64,000 nt of DNA from Curtobacterium sp. MCBA15_008 (GCF_001865065.1 NZ_MJGN01000056.1:82018-146017); one strand, 5' to 3'; shown: positions 28,986-38,762, numbered from the stretch's first letter. Notes: a model not told the origin generated them from the sequence alone. Made by a program: numbers and translations.

Positions 28986-30566
28986 ATGGCGACCTTCGTC
29001 GACCGCGTGACCCTGCACCTCAGCGCGGGCAACGGTGGCAACGGCTGCGTGTCGGTCCGCCGTGAGAAGTTCAAGCCCCTCGCCGGCCCCGACGGCGGCA
29101 ACGGCGGGGACGGTGGTGACATCGTGCTCGTCGCTGACCCCAACGTGACGACGCTGCTCGGCTACCACCGTTCGCCGCACCGTTCCTCGAAGAACGGGCA
29201 GCCCGGCATGGGCGACCACCGGAGCGGCATCAGCGGGGAGACCCTCGAGCTGCCCATCCCGATCGGCACCGTCATCCACGACGAGGACGGCGAGGTGATC
29301 GCCGACATGACCGAGCCGGGCATGCGCGTCGTGATCGCCCCCGGCGGTCAGGGCGGCCTCGGCAACGCGGCGCTCTCGACCACGAAGCGCAAGGCTCCCG
29401 GCTTCGCGCTCCTCGGGACCGAAGGGTGGGCCGGCGACGTCAGCCTCGAGCTGAAGACCATCGCCGACGTGGCCCTGGTCGGGTTCCCGAGCGCCGGCAA
29501 GTCCTCGCTCATCGCCGCGATCTCCGCCGCGAAGCCGAAGATCGCCGACTACCCGTTCACGACCCTCACGCCGAACCTCGGCGTCGTCGAGTCCGGTTCC
29601 GTCCGCTTCACCGTCGCCGACGTCCCCGGCCTGATCGAGGGCGCGTCCGAGGGCAAGGGCCTCGGCCTCGAGTTCCTCCGTCACGTCGAGCGCTGCGAGG
29701 CGCTGCTGCACGTCATCGACTGCGCCACGCTCGACCCGGGCCGCGACCCGATCACCGACCTCGACGTGATCCTCGGCGAGCTCGCGCGCTACCCGGTCCC
29801 AGAGGGCCAGGTACCGCTGCTCGAGCGTCCGCAGATGATCGCGCTCAACAAGGTCGACGTGCCCGAGGCCGCCGAACTCGCCGAGTTCGTCACCGCGGAA
29901 CTCGAATCGCGTGGCTACCGGGTCTTCCCGATCTCCACCGCGTCCCGCAAGGGCCTGCGCGAGTTGACGTTCGCGCTGGCCGACGTCGTGGAGCAGGCAC
30001 GCGCCTCCCGGGCCGCCGAGCCGGTGCCGGAGCGCATCGTGCTCCGTCCCAAGGCGGTCGACGAGAAGCCGTACACGATCCGCGCCGAAGGCGGGGAGGA
30101 GCACCGCTTCTACCGCATCCGCGGATCCAAGCCGGAGCGCTGGGTGCAGCAGACCGACTTCACCAACGAAGAGGCGATCGGCTACCTCGCGGACCGCCTG
30201 GCGAAGCTCGGCGTCGAGGACGGCCTGTTCAAGGCCGGAGCCGTCGCCGGGTCCACCGTCGTCATCGGTGGCGACGGCGGCACGGTCTTCGACTGGGAGC
30301 CGACCCTCACCTCGACCGCCGAGCTCATCACGAGCGCGCGCGGGACCGACTCGCGCATCGGGGCGACCTCGCGTCCGACCCGCAACGAGCGCCGCGAGGA
30401 GTACTTCGAGCGGATGGACGCCAAGGCCGCAGCCCGTGCCGAGCTCGAGCAGGAGCGCATCGCCGGCCTCTGGGTCGACGACGACGACACCGACGGCACC
30501 GTCGCCACCGACGCATCGGTGACCGGCGCGTCGGCGACCGGCGCGGACCAGAGCGACAGGGACTGA
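28986..30566 (+). CDS. obgE: Obg-family GTPase
   Basis: A 526-residue GTPase linked to 50S maturation and stress/growth control. The Gly-rich Obg domain spans about 1-158 ([26 protein letters not shown]). The G domain has G1 [10 protein letters not shown]3 DVPGLIEG and G4 NKVD. The C-terminal OCT domain covers about 350-430, and an acidic Asp/Thr-rich tail follows. ATG at 28986 follows TAGGAG. proB starts seven bases after its stop, so Obg and proline synthesis genes are co-transcribed, as in many actinobacteria. Confidence 0.97.
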   Translation: MATFVDRVTLHLSAGNGGNGCVSVRREKFKPLAGPDGGNGGDGGDIVLVADPNVTTLLGYHRSPHRSSKNGQPGMGDHRSGISGETLELPIPIGTVIHDEDGEVIADMTEPGMRVVIAPGGQGGLGNAALSTTKRKAPGFALLGTEGWAGDVSLELKTIADVALVGFPSAGKSSLIAAISAAKPKIADYPFTTLTPNLGVVESGSVRFTVADVPGLIEGASEGKGLGLEFLRHVERCEALLHVIDCATLDPGRDPITDLDVILGELARYPVPEGQVPLLERPQMIALNKVDVPEAAELAEFVTAELESRGYRVFPISTASRKGLRELTFALADVVEQARASRAAEPVPERIVLRPKAVDEKPYTIRAEGGEEHRFYRIRGSKPERWVQQTDFTNEEAIGYLADRLAKLGVEDGLFKAGAVAGSTVVIGGDGGTVFDWEPTLTSTAELITSARGTDSRIGATSRPTRNERREEYFERMDAKAAARAELEQERIAGLWVDDDDTDGTVATDASVTGASATGADQSDRD

Positions 30567-30573
30567 CCGCAGC

Positions 30574-31392
30574 ATGACCGACACGACCGCGCGCACCGGC
30601 CTCGGACCCGTCACCCGACGCGAGGACATCCCGCGTGCGCGGCGGATCGTGGTCAAGGTCGGGTCGTCGTCGGTCAGCGGGGACAACACCGGGCAGATCG
30701 CTGCGCTGGTCGACGCCCTCGCCGCAGCGCACGCCCGGGGGACCGAGGTCGTGCTGGTGTCCTCTGGTGCCATCGCGACCGGGTTCCCGTTCCTCGGACT
30801 CGAGGGGCGGCCGGACGACCTGGCCACGCAGCAGGCCGCGGCGGCCACCGGCCAGAACGTGCTGATGTTCCGGTACCAGAAGGAACTCGACCGGCACGGG
30901 GTCGTCGCCGCGCAGATCCTCCTGACCGCGGGGGACCTGCAGAACCCGACGCACCGGGTGAACGCGCAGCGGGCCGTCGACCGGTTGCTCACGCTGCGGG
31001 TGCTGCCGATCGTGAACGAGAACGACACCGTCGCCACGCACGAGATCCGCTTCGGTGACAACGACCGGCTCGCGGCCCTGGTCGCGCGCCTGCTCGGGGC
31101 CGACGCCCTCGTGCTGCTCTCCGACGTCGAGTCGCTCTACACGCGGCCGCCGGAGCAGCCCGGCGCGACGCCGATCTCGCTCGTGCCGTTCGGCGACGAG
31201 CTCGCCGGGGTGACCTTCGGGTCGATCGGGGCAGCCGGCGTGGGGACCGGGGGAGCGGGGACGAAGGTCGCTGCGGCACGGCTCGCCGCCGAGGCCGGCA
31301 CCGCCGTGCTCGTGACGGCGACGGCGCTCGTCGAGCGGGCGCTCGCGGGTGACCAGGTGGGGACCTGGTTCGAGGCGGCTCCGCGCTCCTGA
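30574..31392 (+). CDS. proB: Glutamate 5-kinase, short form without PUA domain
   Basis: A 272-residue amino-acid kinase catalysing the first step of proline synthesis (glutamate to glutamyl-5-phosphate). The AAK fold shows VVKVGSSSV (near residue 26), SSGAIATG, and the substrate loop NENDTVATHEIRFGDND. The nucleotide side includes GTGGAGTKVAAA. It ends where the catalytic domain ends, so the C-terminal PUA domain of the E. coli enzyme (about 367 residues) is absent; the short form is known in other bacteria. It is followed by a 444-bp gap before proA rather than the tight pairing often seen. Confidence 0.95.
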   Translation: MTDTTARTGLGPVTRREDIPRARRIVVKVGSSSVSGDNTGQIAALVDALAAAHARGTEVVLVSSGAIATGFPFLGLEGRPDDLATQQAAAATGQNVLMFRYQKELDRHGVVAAQILLTAGDLQNPTHRVNAQRAVDRLLTLRVLPIVNENDTVATHEIRFGDNDRLAALVARLLGADALVLLSDVESLYTRPPEQPGATPISLVPFGDELAGVTFGSIGAAGVGTGGAGTKVAAARLAAEAGTAVLVTATALVERALAGDQVGTWFEAAPRS

Positions 31393-31534
31393 GCGCGTTC
31401 CGTCCGGCTGGGCGCGCTGGTCGGCGCGCGGTCGGCGAGGTCGCTCGATGTGTCGCCGCACGTGACGGCTCGCGGCGTGTCGTGCGACCTCGGCGCTCGG
31501 CAGGCGGCGTGTTGCGCGACTTCGTCGCGTGTCC

Positions 31535-31554
31535 GGACTGGAGGCGCGGCTCGG
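31535..31554 (+). repeat. Dispersed motif copy, proB-proA gap (best match)
   Basis: GGACTGGAGGCGCGGCTCGG. This is non-coding here, so codon choice cannot explain its near identity with copies inside rne, pabB and ileS. Confidence 0.8.
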
Positions 31555-31761
31555 CCCCGGCGTTCGGCGCGCCCTGGTGCGGTCGGCACCCTGGTGCGGT
31601 CGGCGAGCGGGTGGAACACGTCCCGCTCGGCGCGGACCGTTGACCGTTCTCGCCCGGTCGGCGGACGTGAGCGGCACGTCGTGACCGCTCGACGGCGGAC
31701 ACGCCCGCTTGTTCCGGGGCGCTGCCGATTCGAGGACAGGCGGCCGGTCCCTCCACAGGAG

Positions 31762-31776
31762 GTGCGCCTCCAGGCC
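31762..31776 (-). repeat. Dispersed motif copy, proB-proA gap (inverted)
   Basis: GGCCTGGAGGCGCAC on the minus strand, about 210 bp from the plus-strand copy in the same gap and facing it. Confidence 0.7.
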
Positions 31777-31836
31777 GAGTCCACAGGCGGACCTGACCAC
31801 CGTCATGCGGCGAGGGCCCGCGCCTAGAATCGAGCC

Positions 31837-33102
31837 ATGTCGCTGACCGCCCCCGCACCGACCCTGACCGACAGACTCGTCGCCGCGAGGGACGCCTCGT
31901 CGGCCCTCGCCACGGCGACCACCGCGGTGAAGGACTCGGCGCTCCTCGCGATCGCCGCCGGGGTGCGTGCAGCGACGGACGAGATCGTCGTGGCGAACCA
32001 CGGTGACCTCGTCGCCGGCGAAGAGGACGGCCTGTCCTCGGGGTTGCTCGACCGTCTCCGGCTCGACGCCGTGCGGATCGACGCCCTCGCGGCCGCGGTC
32101 GAGCAGGTCGTCGGGCTCACCGACCCGGTGGGGCAGCACGTCCGCGGGTCACGGCTGCCGAACGGCCTGCAGCTGACCCAGGTCCGGGTGCCCTTCGGCG
32201 TGGTCGGCGCGATCTACGAGGCACGCCCGAACGTCACGGTCGACATCGCGAGTCTCGCGCTGAAGAGCGGGAACGCCGTCGTCCTCCGCGGTGGCTCTGC
32301 GGCGCAGCGCACGAACGCGGTGCTGGTCGCCCGCATCCAGGACGCCGTGGCGTCGGTCGGGCTGCCGCGCGCGCTGGTGCAGACCATCGACGAGTTCGGG
32401 CGGACCGGCGCGACCGAGCTCATGCGCGCCCGTGGGCTGGTCGACGTGCTCATCCCGCGAGGGAGCGCCTCGCTCATCCAGACCGTCGTCACCGAGTCCC
32501 AGGTGCCGGTGATCGAGACCGGGGCCGGCGTGGTGCACGTCTTCCTCGACGAGTCCGCGCCGCTCGACCGCTCCGTCGACATCGTGCTGAACAGCAAGGT
32601 GCAGCGGCCGAGCGTGTGCAACGCCCTCGAGACCCTCCTGGTGCACGAGCGGGCGGCGGAGCGCCTGCTGCCGGTGCTCGCCGACCGGCTGCGCGCCGCC
32701 GGTGTGACGCTCCGCGGCGACGAGGCCACCCGGGTCATCGTGCCGGGCGTACTGCGCGCGACGGACGACGACTGGGCGACGGAGTCGATGGACCTCGACC
32801 TGTCGATCCGCGTCGTGCCCGACGTCGACGCAGCGATGGCGCACATCGCCCGGTGGTCGACGCGCCACACCGAGTCCATCGTCACGAACGACGTCGACAC
32901 GGCCGAGCGCTTCCTCGCCGAGGTCGACTCCGCCGTCGTGATGGCGAACGCGTCGACCCGGTTCACCGACGGCGGCGAGTTCGGTTTCGGTGCCGAGGTC
33001 GGGATCTCCACCCAGAAACTGCACGCTCGCGGCCCGATGGGGCTGCCCGAACTCACCAGCACCAAGTGGCTCGTGCGCGGGCAGGGCCAGATCCGCGGCT
33101 AG
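31837..33102 (+). CDS. proA: Glutamate-5-semialdehyde dehydrogenase (gamma-glutamyl phosphate reductase)
   Basis: A 421-residue NADPH-dependent ALDH-superfamily enzyme, second step of proline synthesis. Landmarks are VRVPFGVVGAIYEARPNVT (near 112-130), the PRGSASLIQTV segment, and the catalytic cysteine in QRPSVCNALETLLVH (near residue 267). The C-terminal EFGFGAEVGISTQKLHARGPMG is the family end signature. The ATG at 31837 is used; a clear ribosome site is not seen, so a leaderless or weakly initiated transcript is possible. It is followed by a small membrane-protein gene and nadD. Confidence 0.96.
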   Translation: MSLTAPAPTLTDRLVAARDASSALATATTAVKDSALLAIAAGVRAATDEIVVANHGDLVAGEEDGLSSGLLDRLRLDAVRIDALAAAVEQVVGLTDPVGQHVRGSRLPNGLQLTQVRVPFGVVGAIYEARPNVTVDIASLALKSGNAVVLRGGSAAQRTNAVLVARIQDAVASVGLPRALVQTIDEFGRTGATELMRARGLVDVLIPRGSASLIQTVVTESQVPVIETGAGVVHVFLDESAPLDRSVDIVLNSKVQRPSVCNALETLLVHERAAERLLPVLADRLRAAGVTLRGDEATRVIVPGVLRATDDDWATESMDLDLSIRVVPDVDAAMAHIARWSTRHTESIVTNDVDTAERFLAEVDSAVVMANASTRFTDGGEFGFGAEVGISTQKLHARGPMGLPELTSTKWLVRGQGQIRG

Positions 33103-33144
33103 ACTGAACGGCGAATTCCCCCGACCGAACGGAGCATCGGACAC

Positions 33145-33345
33145 ATGACCTTCCTCGCTGAAGCCGCTGAGCACGCCTCTGGCGTCCCCGCGTACGTCTT
33201 CCCGCTCTGCGGCGCGCTGTTCTTCGCGTTCCTCGGTTTCGTCACCTGGAGCTTCCGCGACGTCGCCTACCGTCACTCGCAGAAGTTCGAGGCCACTCGC
33301 CACCACGAGACGGGTGTCGACGAGTTCGGTCACACCAAGATCTGA
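33145..33345 (+). CDS. Small single-pass membrane protein upstream of nadD
   Basis: A 66-residue protein with one membrane helix ([23 protein letters not shown], about 15-37) and a hydrophilic C-tail with RHSQKFE and the end [10 protein letters not shown]. No known domain. A GGAGC site lies upstream of the ATG at 33145. It lies between proA and nadD, 11 bp before nadD, and similar small genes occur at this place in related genomes as far as I recall. Function unknown; perhaps an anchor or small regulator. Confidence 0.75.
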   Translation: MTFLAEAAEHASGVPAYVFPLCGALFFAFLGFVTWSFRDVAYRHSQKFEATRHHETGVDEFGHTKI

Positions 33346-33356
33346 CCTGCCACTCC

Positions 33357-33956
33357 ATGCTCGAGAGCACGGGGCGGCCACGCATCGGTGTGATGGGTGG
33401 CACGTTCGACCCGATCCACAACGGTCACCTGGTGGCCGCGTCCGAGGTCGCGCGCGCGTTCGAACTCGACGAGGTCGTGTTCGTCCCCACCGGTCAGCCG
33501 TACATGAAGTCCGGCGTCACCGACGCCGAGCACCGCTACCTGATGACGGTCGTGGCCACCGCGTCCAACCCGATGTTCACCGTCAGCCGGGTCGACATCG
33601 ACCGTCCGGGCCCGACGTATACGGTCGACACGCTCCGCGACCTGCACGCTCAGCGGCCCGACGCGCAGCTCGTCTTCATCTCGGGCGCAGACGCCGTCCA
33701 GCAGATTGTCGACTGGAAAGACCATGATGGCCTCTGGGACCTCGCGCACTTCGTCGCCGTGACGCGTCCGGGACACGCCTTGAGCATCACCGGATTGCCC
33801 GAACGAGACGTAAGCTTGCTCGAAGTTCCCGCGCTGGCGATATCGTCGACCGATTGCCGCGACCGGGTGAGACGCGGTTTCCCCGTGTGGTACTTGGTCC
33901 CCGACGGCGTCGTCCAGTACATCTCCAAGCACCATCTGTATCGGAGCGTTGCATGA
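33357..33956 (+). CDS. nadD: Nicotinate-nucleotide adenylyltransferase
   Basis: A 199-residue nucleotidyltransferase that joins NaMN and ATP to give deamido-NAD in NAD synthesis. The N-terminal [15 protein letters not shown] carries the HxGH catalytic motif. The second signature near the C-terminus is [11 protein letters not shown], a variant of ISSTxIR with Cys at the usual Ile/Lys-type position. Start ATG at 33357, 11 bp after the small membrane gene. The stop overlaps the next start as ATGA. nadD next to rsfS is a widely conserved order. Confidence 0.96.
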   Translation: MLESTGRPRIGVMGGTFDPIHNGHLVAASEVARAFELDEVVFVPTGQPYMKSGVTDAEHRYLMTVVATASNPMFTVSRVDIDRPGPTYTVDTLRDLHAQRPDAQLVFISGADAVQQIVDWKDHDGLWDLAHFVAVTRPGHALSITGLPERDVSLLEVPALAISSTDCRDRVRRGFPVWYLVPDGVVQYISKHHLYRSVA

Positions 33957-35524
33957 GTTCGTCCGACGCGCAGCCGCCTCTGTCGCGGCGCGAGGCGCGC
34001 GAGCGGGAGCGTGCCGCCGCGGCCGGTGCGCAGCCCGTCACGCCGCCACCGACCGTCGCGGCACCGGCCGACCCGGCGGGAGCCCGCAGTCGTCCCGGGT
34101 CGCACGTCGCGCCCGCACCGGGTGCCCCCGCGCAGTCCGCCAAGCCGTCCTCGGCCGCCGCGCCCGTGTCGGCGCAGTCCGCCGAGCCCGTGTCGGCGCC
34201 GACCGCTGCGGCTCCCGCTCCGGTCGCGTCCTCACCGTCCGGCGTGCCGTCGGCCCCGCCGGCGTCCGCCACCGAGATCGTGCCCGGCAGCGGTGGCCTC
34301 ACACGCCGTCAGATCCGTCAGATGCGCGCGGCCGAGGGGCAGGCGATCCAGCCGGTCCCGCTGCAGAACCCGACGCCGCAGTCCTCGGACCGCACGGTGC
34401 AGGACGTCCTCGGTTCGGTCGACGCGCTCCAGGTCGACCCCAACGCCGACGCGAACGCCGAGCCCGAGGGCTCAGCCGCCCAGGAGCCCGCCGCCGAGAC
34501 CGTCGTGCTCGACCAGGCCGCCGTCGCCCAGGCGACCGAGGCCGACGGCTCGCCCGACGCCATCGAACCCCTCGAGGCCGCGGCGGCCCACGCCGAGGAG
34601 CCCCGTCGACACCGCTCGACCTGGGCCCCGCCGGACGCCGACGCGACGGACACTGCCGTGCCCGACACCGCCGTGCCCGACACCGCTGCGCCGGACTCCG
34701 CTGCGCCCGATGGTGCTGCGCCCGGAGCCGGTGCCACGGACGCCCCGGCCCGCGAGACCCCTGCTGACGATGCTGCCGCTCCGCCCCTGCCGACGTCGGC
34801 CTCGAGCGTCGCGTCGTCGACCCCGGCGGTGTTCCCGCTCTCCCTCGACGAGGACGACACCAACGAGGTCCCCGTGCTGGCCGCTCCGGGCACGACCCCG
34901 GCTGCCGCCCCGACGTCGGCTTCCCGACCGGTGAGCGCGCCGACCTCCGCCCCGCGGGCCAGCGGTGCGCCTGCATCGGAAGCGCCGCGTGTCCCCGCCT
35001 CGTTCCAGCGACCGACCGAGCCGAAGCCCGTCACGACGGCCTTCGAGCCGCCCGTCGGCCACTGGTCGCAGCAGGCGCACGACTCCCACGACGCCGAGGT
35101 CCACGACACCGAGACGGGCACCCGTCGCGTCGCGGTGACGAACACGAACGCGATCATCCTGCCGAACTCGGCCCTCGCTGACCCGACCGGTGCGCTCAAC
35201 GCCACCGGCGAGGTCATCCTCACCGGTTCGATCGACCTGCCGGCCTCGCTGTCCTCGACCGGGTCGCACCGGCCGATCGACGGAGCCGAGGTCGACCGAC
35301 TGCTCGAGCAGCACGACGAGCAGCCCGACACGGACGCCAGCCCGGTCCGTGCCAGCCGCGCGGTGTCGAGCCACACCTCGACCCGTCAGGTGGTCCTGGC
35401 GGCCGCGAAGCCGAAGGAGTCGCGCACGCCGCTCATCCTCGGCGTCACGGTCGGGGCCGTCGGCGTCGCCGCAGCAGCGGTGATCATCGTGGCCCTCGTC
35501 ACCACCCACACGTTCGGCGGCTAG
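33953..35524 (+). CDS. Long disordered protein with C-terminal membrane anchor
   Basis: A 523-residue protein. Nearly all of it is Ala/Pro/Ser/Thr/Glu-rich and predicted disordered. A single helix near the end ([23 protein letters not shown]) is followed by seven residues. Two short Arg motifs stand out: [14 protein letters not shown] at the start and [15 protein letters not shown] near residue 112. Repeats of the type [17 protein letters not shown] occur near 235-260. ATGA overlap with nadD couples their translation. This slot between nadD and rsfS carries a similar variable protein in related bacteria. Tail-anchored topology is inferred; function unknown. Confidence 0.78.
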   Translation: MSSSDAQPPLSRREARERERAAAAGAQPVTPPPTVAAPADPAGARSRPGSHVAPAPGAPAQSAKPSSAAAPVSAQSAEPVSAPTAAAPAPVASSPSGVPSAPPASATEIVPGSGGLTRRQIRQMRAAEGQAIQPVPLQNPTPQSSDRTVQDVLGSVDALQVDPNADANAEPEGSAAQEPAAETVVLDQAAVAQATEADGSPDAIEPLEAAAAHAEEPRRHRSTWAPPDADATDTAVPDTAVPDTAAPDSAAPDGAAPGAGATDAPARETPADDAAAPPLPTSASSVASSTPAVFPLSLDEDDTNEVPVLAAPGTTPAAAPTSASRPVSAPTSAPRASGAPASEAPRVPASFQRPTEPKPVTTAFEPPVGHWSQQAHDSHDAEVHDTETGTRRVAVTNTNAIILPNSALADPTGALNATGEVILTGSIDLPASLSSTGSHRPIDGAEVDRLLEQHDEQPDTDASPVRASRAVSSHTSTRQVVLAAAKPKESRTPLILGVTVGAVGVAAAAVIIVALVTTHTFGG

Positions 35525-35653
35525 ACCCCGCCATCGACACCCGCCCATCGGACCCCCGTCGGTCGCGGCCTGGCCGCCGTCGGTGGGGTGGCTTATGATC
35601 GGGACCCATCAAGCGATCCGGCACCCTGCCGGTTCGACGACCGGAAGGAATCC

Positions 35654-36028
35654 GTGACCGCCTCCTCACGTGCACTGGAACTCGTGCAGATCGCCGCACA
35701 AGCGGCCGACGCCAAGCAGGCCGAGGACCTCGTCGCCCTCGACGTGACCGGGCCGCTGCAGCTCACCGACGTGTTCCTGCTCGCGACCGGCCGGAACGAG
35801 CGCAACGTGCTCGCCATCGCGGACGAGATCGAAGAGCGCCTCCTCGACGCCGGGGCCAAGCCGCTCCGCCGTGAAGGCCGGAGCGAGGGCCGCTGGGTCC
35901 TCATCGACTTCGGCGACATCGTCGTGCACGTCTTCCACGAAGAAGACCGTCAGTACTACTCGCTCGAGCGCCTCTGGTCGGACTGCCCGACGATCCCGCT
36001 CGAGCTTCCGGTGGACCACACCGCCTAG
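35654..36028 (+). CDS. rsfS: Ribosome silencing factor
   Basis: A 124-residue RsfS/DUF143 protein. It binds L14 on the 50S subunit and blocks joining to 30S when nutrients are low. Family motifs are AKQAEDLVALDV, TDVFLLATGRNERNV and WVLIDFGDIVVHVFHEEDRQYYSLERLW. The GTG at 35654 follows GGAAGGA (35643-35649). A TATGAT -10 at 35594-35599 gives a likely promoter in the 129-bp gap after the disordered-protein gene. tRNA-Ala follows. Confidence 0.97.
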   Translation: MTASSRALELVQIAAQAADAKQAEDLVALDVTGPLQLTDVFLLATGRNERNVLAIADEIEERLLDAGAKPLRREGRSEGRWVLIDFGDIVVHVFHEEDRQYYSLERLWSDCPTIPLELPVDHTA

Positions 36029-36134
36029 CCGCGACTCGCCCGGGTGGCGTCGACGATTTCGTCACCCGGCGATCGCATGGTGTACGCTTCTATGGTGCCT
36101 CCGGGGAACTGGTCGGCACGAAAGCAGTACGAAC

Positions 36135-36210
36135 GGGTCTGTGGCGCAGCTGGTAGCGCACCTGCATGGCATGCAGGGGGTCAGGGGTTCGAGTCCCCTC
36201 AGATCCACCA
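36135..36210 (+). tRNA. tRNA-Ala (anticodon GGC)
   Basis: A 76-nt tRNA. The acceptor GGGTCTG pairs with CAGATCC and gives the G3-U70 wobble that is the alanine identity element. The anticodon stem CCTGC/GCAGG closes the loop ATGGCAT with anticodon GGC. The T arm is AGGGGTTCGAGTCCCCT. CCA is encoded (36208-36210). It reads GCC and GCU codons, the main Ala codon here being GCC. A terminator follows at once. Confidence 0.98.
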
Positions 36211-36212
36211 AC

Positions 36213-36247
36213 AACCCCCGCGGTTCCTCGGAACCGCGGGGGTTTCG
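36213..36247 (+). terminator. Intrinsic terminator after tRNA-Ala
   Basis: Fifteen-base arms 36213-36227 and 36230-36244 are exact reverse complements (AACCCCCGCGGTTCC type), followed by TTCG. The top of the stem opens as a CCTCGG-like tetraloop. Confidence 0.88.
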
Positions 36248-36312
36248 TCGTTCCCGGGCACTTGTCCCGGCACCCGTTCCGGCGCCCGCAGCGGTCCCGC
36301 TACGCTGAGCGC

Positions 36313-37236
36313 ATGAGCAGCGACGCCCCCCTCTCCGGTTCCGCCCTGACGATCACCTCGGCCGGCTACACGGCCGAGATCGCCTCGGTGGGGGCGACCC
36401 TGCGGGCGCTCCGGCACGAGGGGCGCGACCTGGTGGTGCCGTTCGACGCCGACGAGGTCCGACCGGCCTTCCGCGGCGCCGTCCTCGCACCGTGGCCGAA
36501 CCGGGTCGTCGACGGGACGTACACGTTCGGGGGCGTCGAACACGAGCTCGCGCTGACCGAGCCGAAGCGCCAGCACGCCCTGCACGGCCTGGTCGCCTGG
36601 ACCGACTTCCGCATCGCCGTGCACGAGCCGGACCGTGCGGTCCTCGCGACGACGGTGCCCGCCCAGTTCGGCTACCCGTTCCGCGTCGAGGTGCTCGTGG
36701 AGTACCGCGTCGACGCCGACGGGCTGCACACCACCGTCACCGGCACGAACACGGGCGACGACGCCGCGCCGTGGGGGACCGGCCCGCACCCGTACCTGGT
36801 GGGCGGCGAGGGCCGGGTCGACGACTGGACCCTCACCCTGCCGGCCGCGCAGGTGCTCGAGGTCACCGAGGACCGGCTCATCCCGACCGGGCTCGCGCCC
36901 GTGCACGACGAGTTCGACCTGCGGACCGCGACGCGCATCGGCGACCGGTTCATCGACCACGCGTACACCGGCTTCGACCGCGACGCCGAGGGCGTCGCCA
37001 CGATCGTTCTGACCGCGGCGGACGGGCGCGGCGTCCGGGTGTCCTTCGGGCCCGAGTGCCCGTGGGCGCAGGTGCACACCGCGGACCACGTCGTGCCGGA
37101 GTACCACCGCGCCGGCCTCGCGGTCGAGCCGATGACCTGCGCGCCGGACGCCTTCAACGCCGGTGCCGACTCCGGGCTCGTCGTGCTCGAGCCGGGCGCC
37201 TCCCACGCGGCCTCGTGGACGATCGCAGCGGTCTGA
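36313..37236 (+). CDS. Aldose 1-epimerase family protein
   Basis: A 307-residue galactose-mutarotase-fold enzyme that interconverts alpha and beta sugar anomers. The family catalytic His is in TGPHPYLVGGEG, and the acid/base Glu is in VVPEYHRAGLAVEPMTCAPDAFN. The early sugar-site Arg is in LAPWPNRVVDGTYTFGG. It resembles the bacterial GalM-like group (YphB/Rv-type) more than classical GalM. The ATG at 36313 begins MSSDAPLSG. It starts just after the tRNA terminator and is followed directly by pabB, with a possible overlap. True sugar substrate unknown. Confidence 0.9.
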   Translation: MSSDAPLSGSALTITSAGYTAEIASVGATLRALRHEGRDLVVPFDADEVRPAFRGAVLAPWPNRVVDGTYTFGGVEHELALTEPKRQHALHGLVAWTDFRIAVHEPDRAVLATTVPAQFGYPFRVEVLVEYRVDADGLHTTVTGTNTGDDAAPWGTGPHPYLVGGEGRVDDWTLTLPAAQVLEVTEDRLIPTGLAPVHDEFDLRTATRIGDRFIDHAYTGFDRDAEGVATIVLTAADGRGVRVSFGPECPWAQVHTADHVVPEYHRAGLAVEPMTCAPDAFNAGADSGLVVLEPGASHAASWTIAAV

Positions 37237-38762
37237 CCCCAGCCCGCGCCGGGGCACCGGCCCGGCCGTCGGTCCGCATCGTGGTGCGGCGGCTGCCGTC
37301 GACGCCCGACCTCGGCTCGCTCGCGGCCGACACCGCCGACGACGTCGTCTGGCTCGACTCCTCCCTGCCGGACGGCTCGCCGCTCGGCGCACGTGCGCGG
37401 GCACGCTGGTCCGTTCTGGCGTGGACGGACGGTCCGTTCGCGGCACGGTTCCGGCACCAGGACCGGCGGGCCCGGATCACGGCGGCCCCGGCGTCCGATC
37501 GGTGGTTCGGGGCGCCCCGGCACGAGGACCGGTCGGCGTTCGACGTGCTCACCGACCTGCTCGCGTCCACCCCGGAGTTCGCCGAGCCGATCACGGGGTG
37601 CGGGTTCGCGCTCGGCTGGGTCGGGTTCCTCGGCTACGAACTCGGCCGTGAGTCCGGCGCCGTCGACCGCACGGCGGACGGGCACGCGGACGCCGACCTG
37701 CGCTTCACGGACCGCGCCGTGGTGGTCGCGGACGACGGAGCCGCCTGGGCGCTGGCGCTGGTCGCCGACGCGGAACCGGCGGCCAGTGCCGCGAACCGGG
37801 CGTGGACCGAGACGGTGACCGCGTCGTCGACGGGAGCCGACGTCGCGGAGGGCGAGCCGCGCCTCCAGGCCGACACGGCGGCGACCGGACGCGTGACGCG
37901 CGCCGCCTACGAGACGGCCGTCGAGGCGTGCCGCGCGGAGATCCGCGAGGGCAACGCGTTCCAGGTCTGCCTCACCACCGCCTTCGGGCTGGCTCCGGCG
38001 GCGGGCCTGGAGGCGCGGGTCGGCTCCGCCACGGACCCGCACCTGGTCGAGTACCTGCGCCTGCGCAGGGCGGACCCCGTGCCGTTCGGTGCGTACCTGC
38101 GGCTCGGGCCGCTGCGGGTGGCGAGCCGGTCGCCGGAGCGGTTCCTGCGGATCGAGGCCACCGGTGCGGTGTCCGCGGAGCCGATCAAGGGCACCCGGCG
38201 GCGGCTCCCGGACCGGGCGGCGGACCGGGCCGTGCGGGACGAGCTCGCGGCGAGCGTGAAGGACCGCGCCGAGAACGTCATGATCGTCGACCTGCTGCGG
38301 AACGACCTGCTCCGGACGGCGGTGCCGGGGTCGGTGCACGTCGACCGGCTCTGCGACGTCGAGACCTACGCGACCGTGCACCAGATGGTCTCGACCATCG
38401 GTGCGGTGCTGCCGGAGGGTGTCTCGCGGGCGGCCGTCGTGCGCGCGGCGTTCCCGCCGGGGTCGATGACGGGTGCGCCGAAGCACAGCGCGATGGCGAT
38501 CGCGGACCGGCTCGAGGGCGCGCCCCGGGGCGTGTACTCGGGCGTGATCGGGTACTTCTCGGCGAGCGGGGCGGTCGACCTGTCGGTGGCCATCCGCACA
38601 CTGGTGACGGTGGTCGACGAGGACACCGGTGCCGTCCGGTCACGGACGTTCGGTGCCGGCGGCGCGGTGACGTGGTCGTCGGTGGCGGCGGACGAGGCGG
38701 ACGAGGTGGAGACGAAGACCCGGTCGGTGCTCGCCGGGGTGGGGGCCGTCGCGCGCTGGTAG
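37215..38762 (+). CDS. pabB: Aminodeoxychorismate synthase component I
   Basis: A 515-residue chorismate-binding enzyme. It makes 4-amino-4-deoxychorismate for folate. The lysine motif EPIKGTRRR near residue 323 (PIKGT, not PIAGT) marks PabB rather than TrpE. Other landmarks are GNAFQVCLTT, FGAYLRLG, ASRSPERFL and FPPGSMTGAPKH. The start is uncertain: GTG 37215 would overlap the epimerase stop by 22 bp, and GTG 37281 is the alternative just before the first strand VVRRLPS. Two dispersed motif copies in opposite orientation lie in frame at 37852 and 38004; the second makes an insertion (GLEARVGSATD) before the usual EYLRLRR segment. A pabC-like gene lies at 61.9 kb. Confidence 0.92.
   Translation: MDDRSGLTPARAGAPARPSVRIVVRRLPSTPDLGSLAADTADDVVWLDSSLPDGSPLGARARARWSVLAWTDGPFAARFRHQDRRARITAAPASDRWFGAPRHEDRSAFDVLTDLLASTPEFAEPITGCGFALGWVGFLGYELGRESGAVDRTADGHADADLRFTDRAVVVADDGAAWALALVADAEPAASAANRAWTETVTASSTGADVAEGEPRLQADTAATGRVTRAAYETAVEACRAEIREGNAFQVCLTTAFGLAPAAGLEARVGSATDPHLVEYLRLRRADPVPFGAYLRLGPLRVASRSPERFLRIEATGAVSAEPIKGTRRRLPDRAADRAVRDELAASVKDRAENVMIVDLLRNDLLRTAVPGSVHVDRLCDVETYATVHQMVSTIGAVLPEGVSRAAVVRAAFPPGSMTGAPKHSAMAIADRLEGAPRGVYSGVIGYFSASGAVDLSVAIRTLVTVVDEDTGAVRSRTFGAGGAVTWSSVAADEADEVETKTRSVLAGVGAVARW
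37852..37871 (-). repeat. Dispersed motif copy in pabB (inverted)
   Basis: GGCCTGGAGGCGCGGCTCGC on the minus strand, coding GEPRLQA in a linker of PabB. Confidence 0.78.
38004..38023 (+). repeat. Dispersed motif copy in pabB
   Basis: GGCCTGGAGGCGCGGGTCGG on the plus strand, coding GLEARVG in an apparent insertion of PabB. It lies 133 bp from the inverted copy. Confidence 0.75.

Larger units (their letters stand above)
31393..31836. other. 444-bp gap between proB and proA with two inverted motif copies
   Basis: I see no convincing gene here. It holds motif copies at 31535-31554 (plus) and 31762-31776 (minus), and a near-perfect direct repeat CCCTGGTGCGGTCGGC twice in a row (about 31571-31604). 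Several short inverted GTCGTG/CACGAC-type stretches are also present. An open frame at 31450-31827 is Arg/Ser-rich and has no ribosome site. Confidence 0.6.

Noticed and set aside
31450-31827. Possible 125-residue gene in the proB-proA gap
   Set aside because: Arg/Ser-rich shadow-like composition, no ribosome site, no family resemblance, and it contains two dispersed motif copies.
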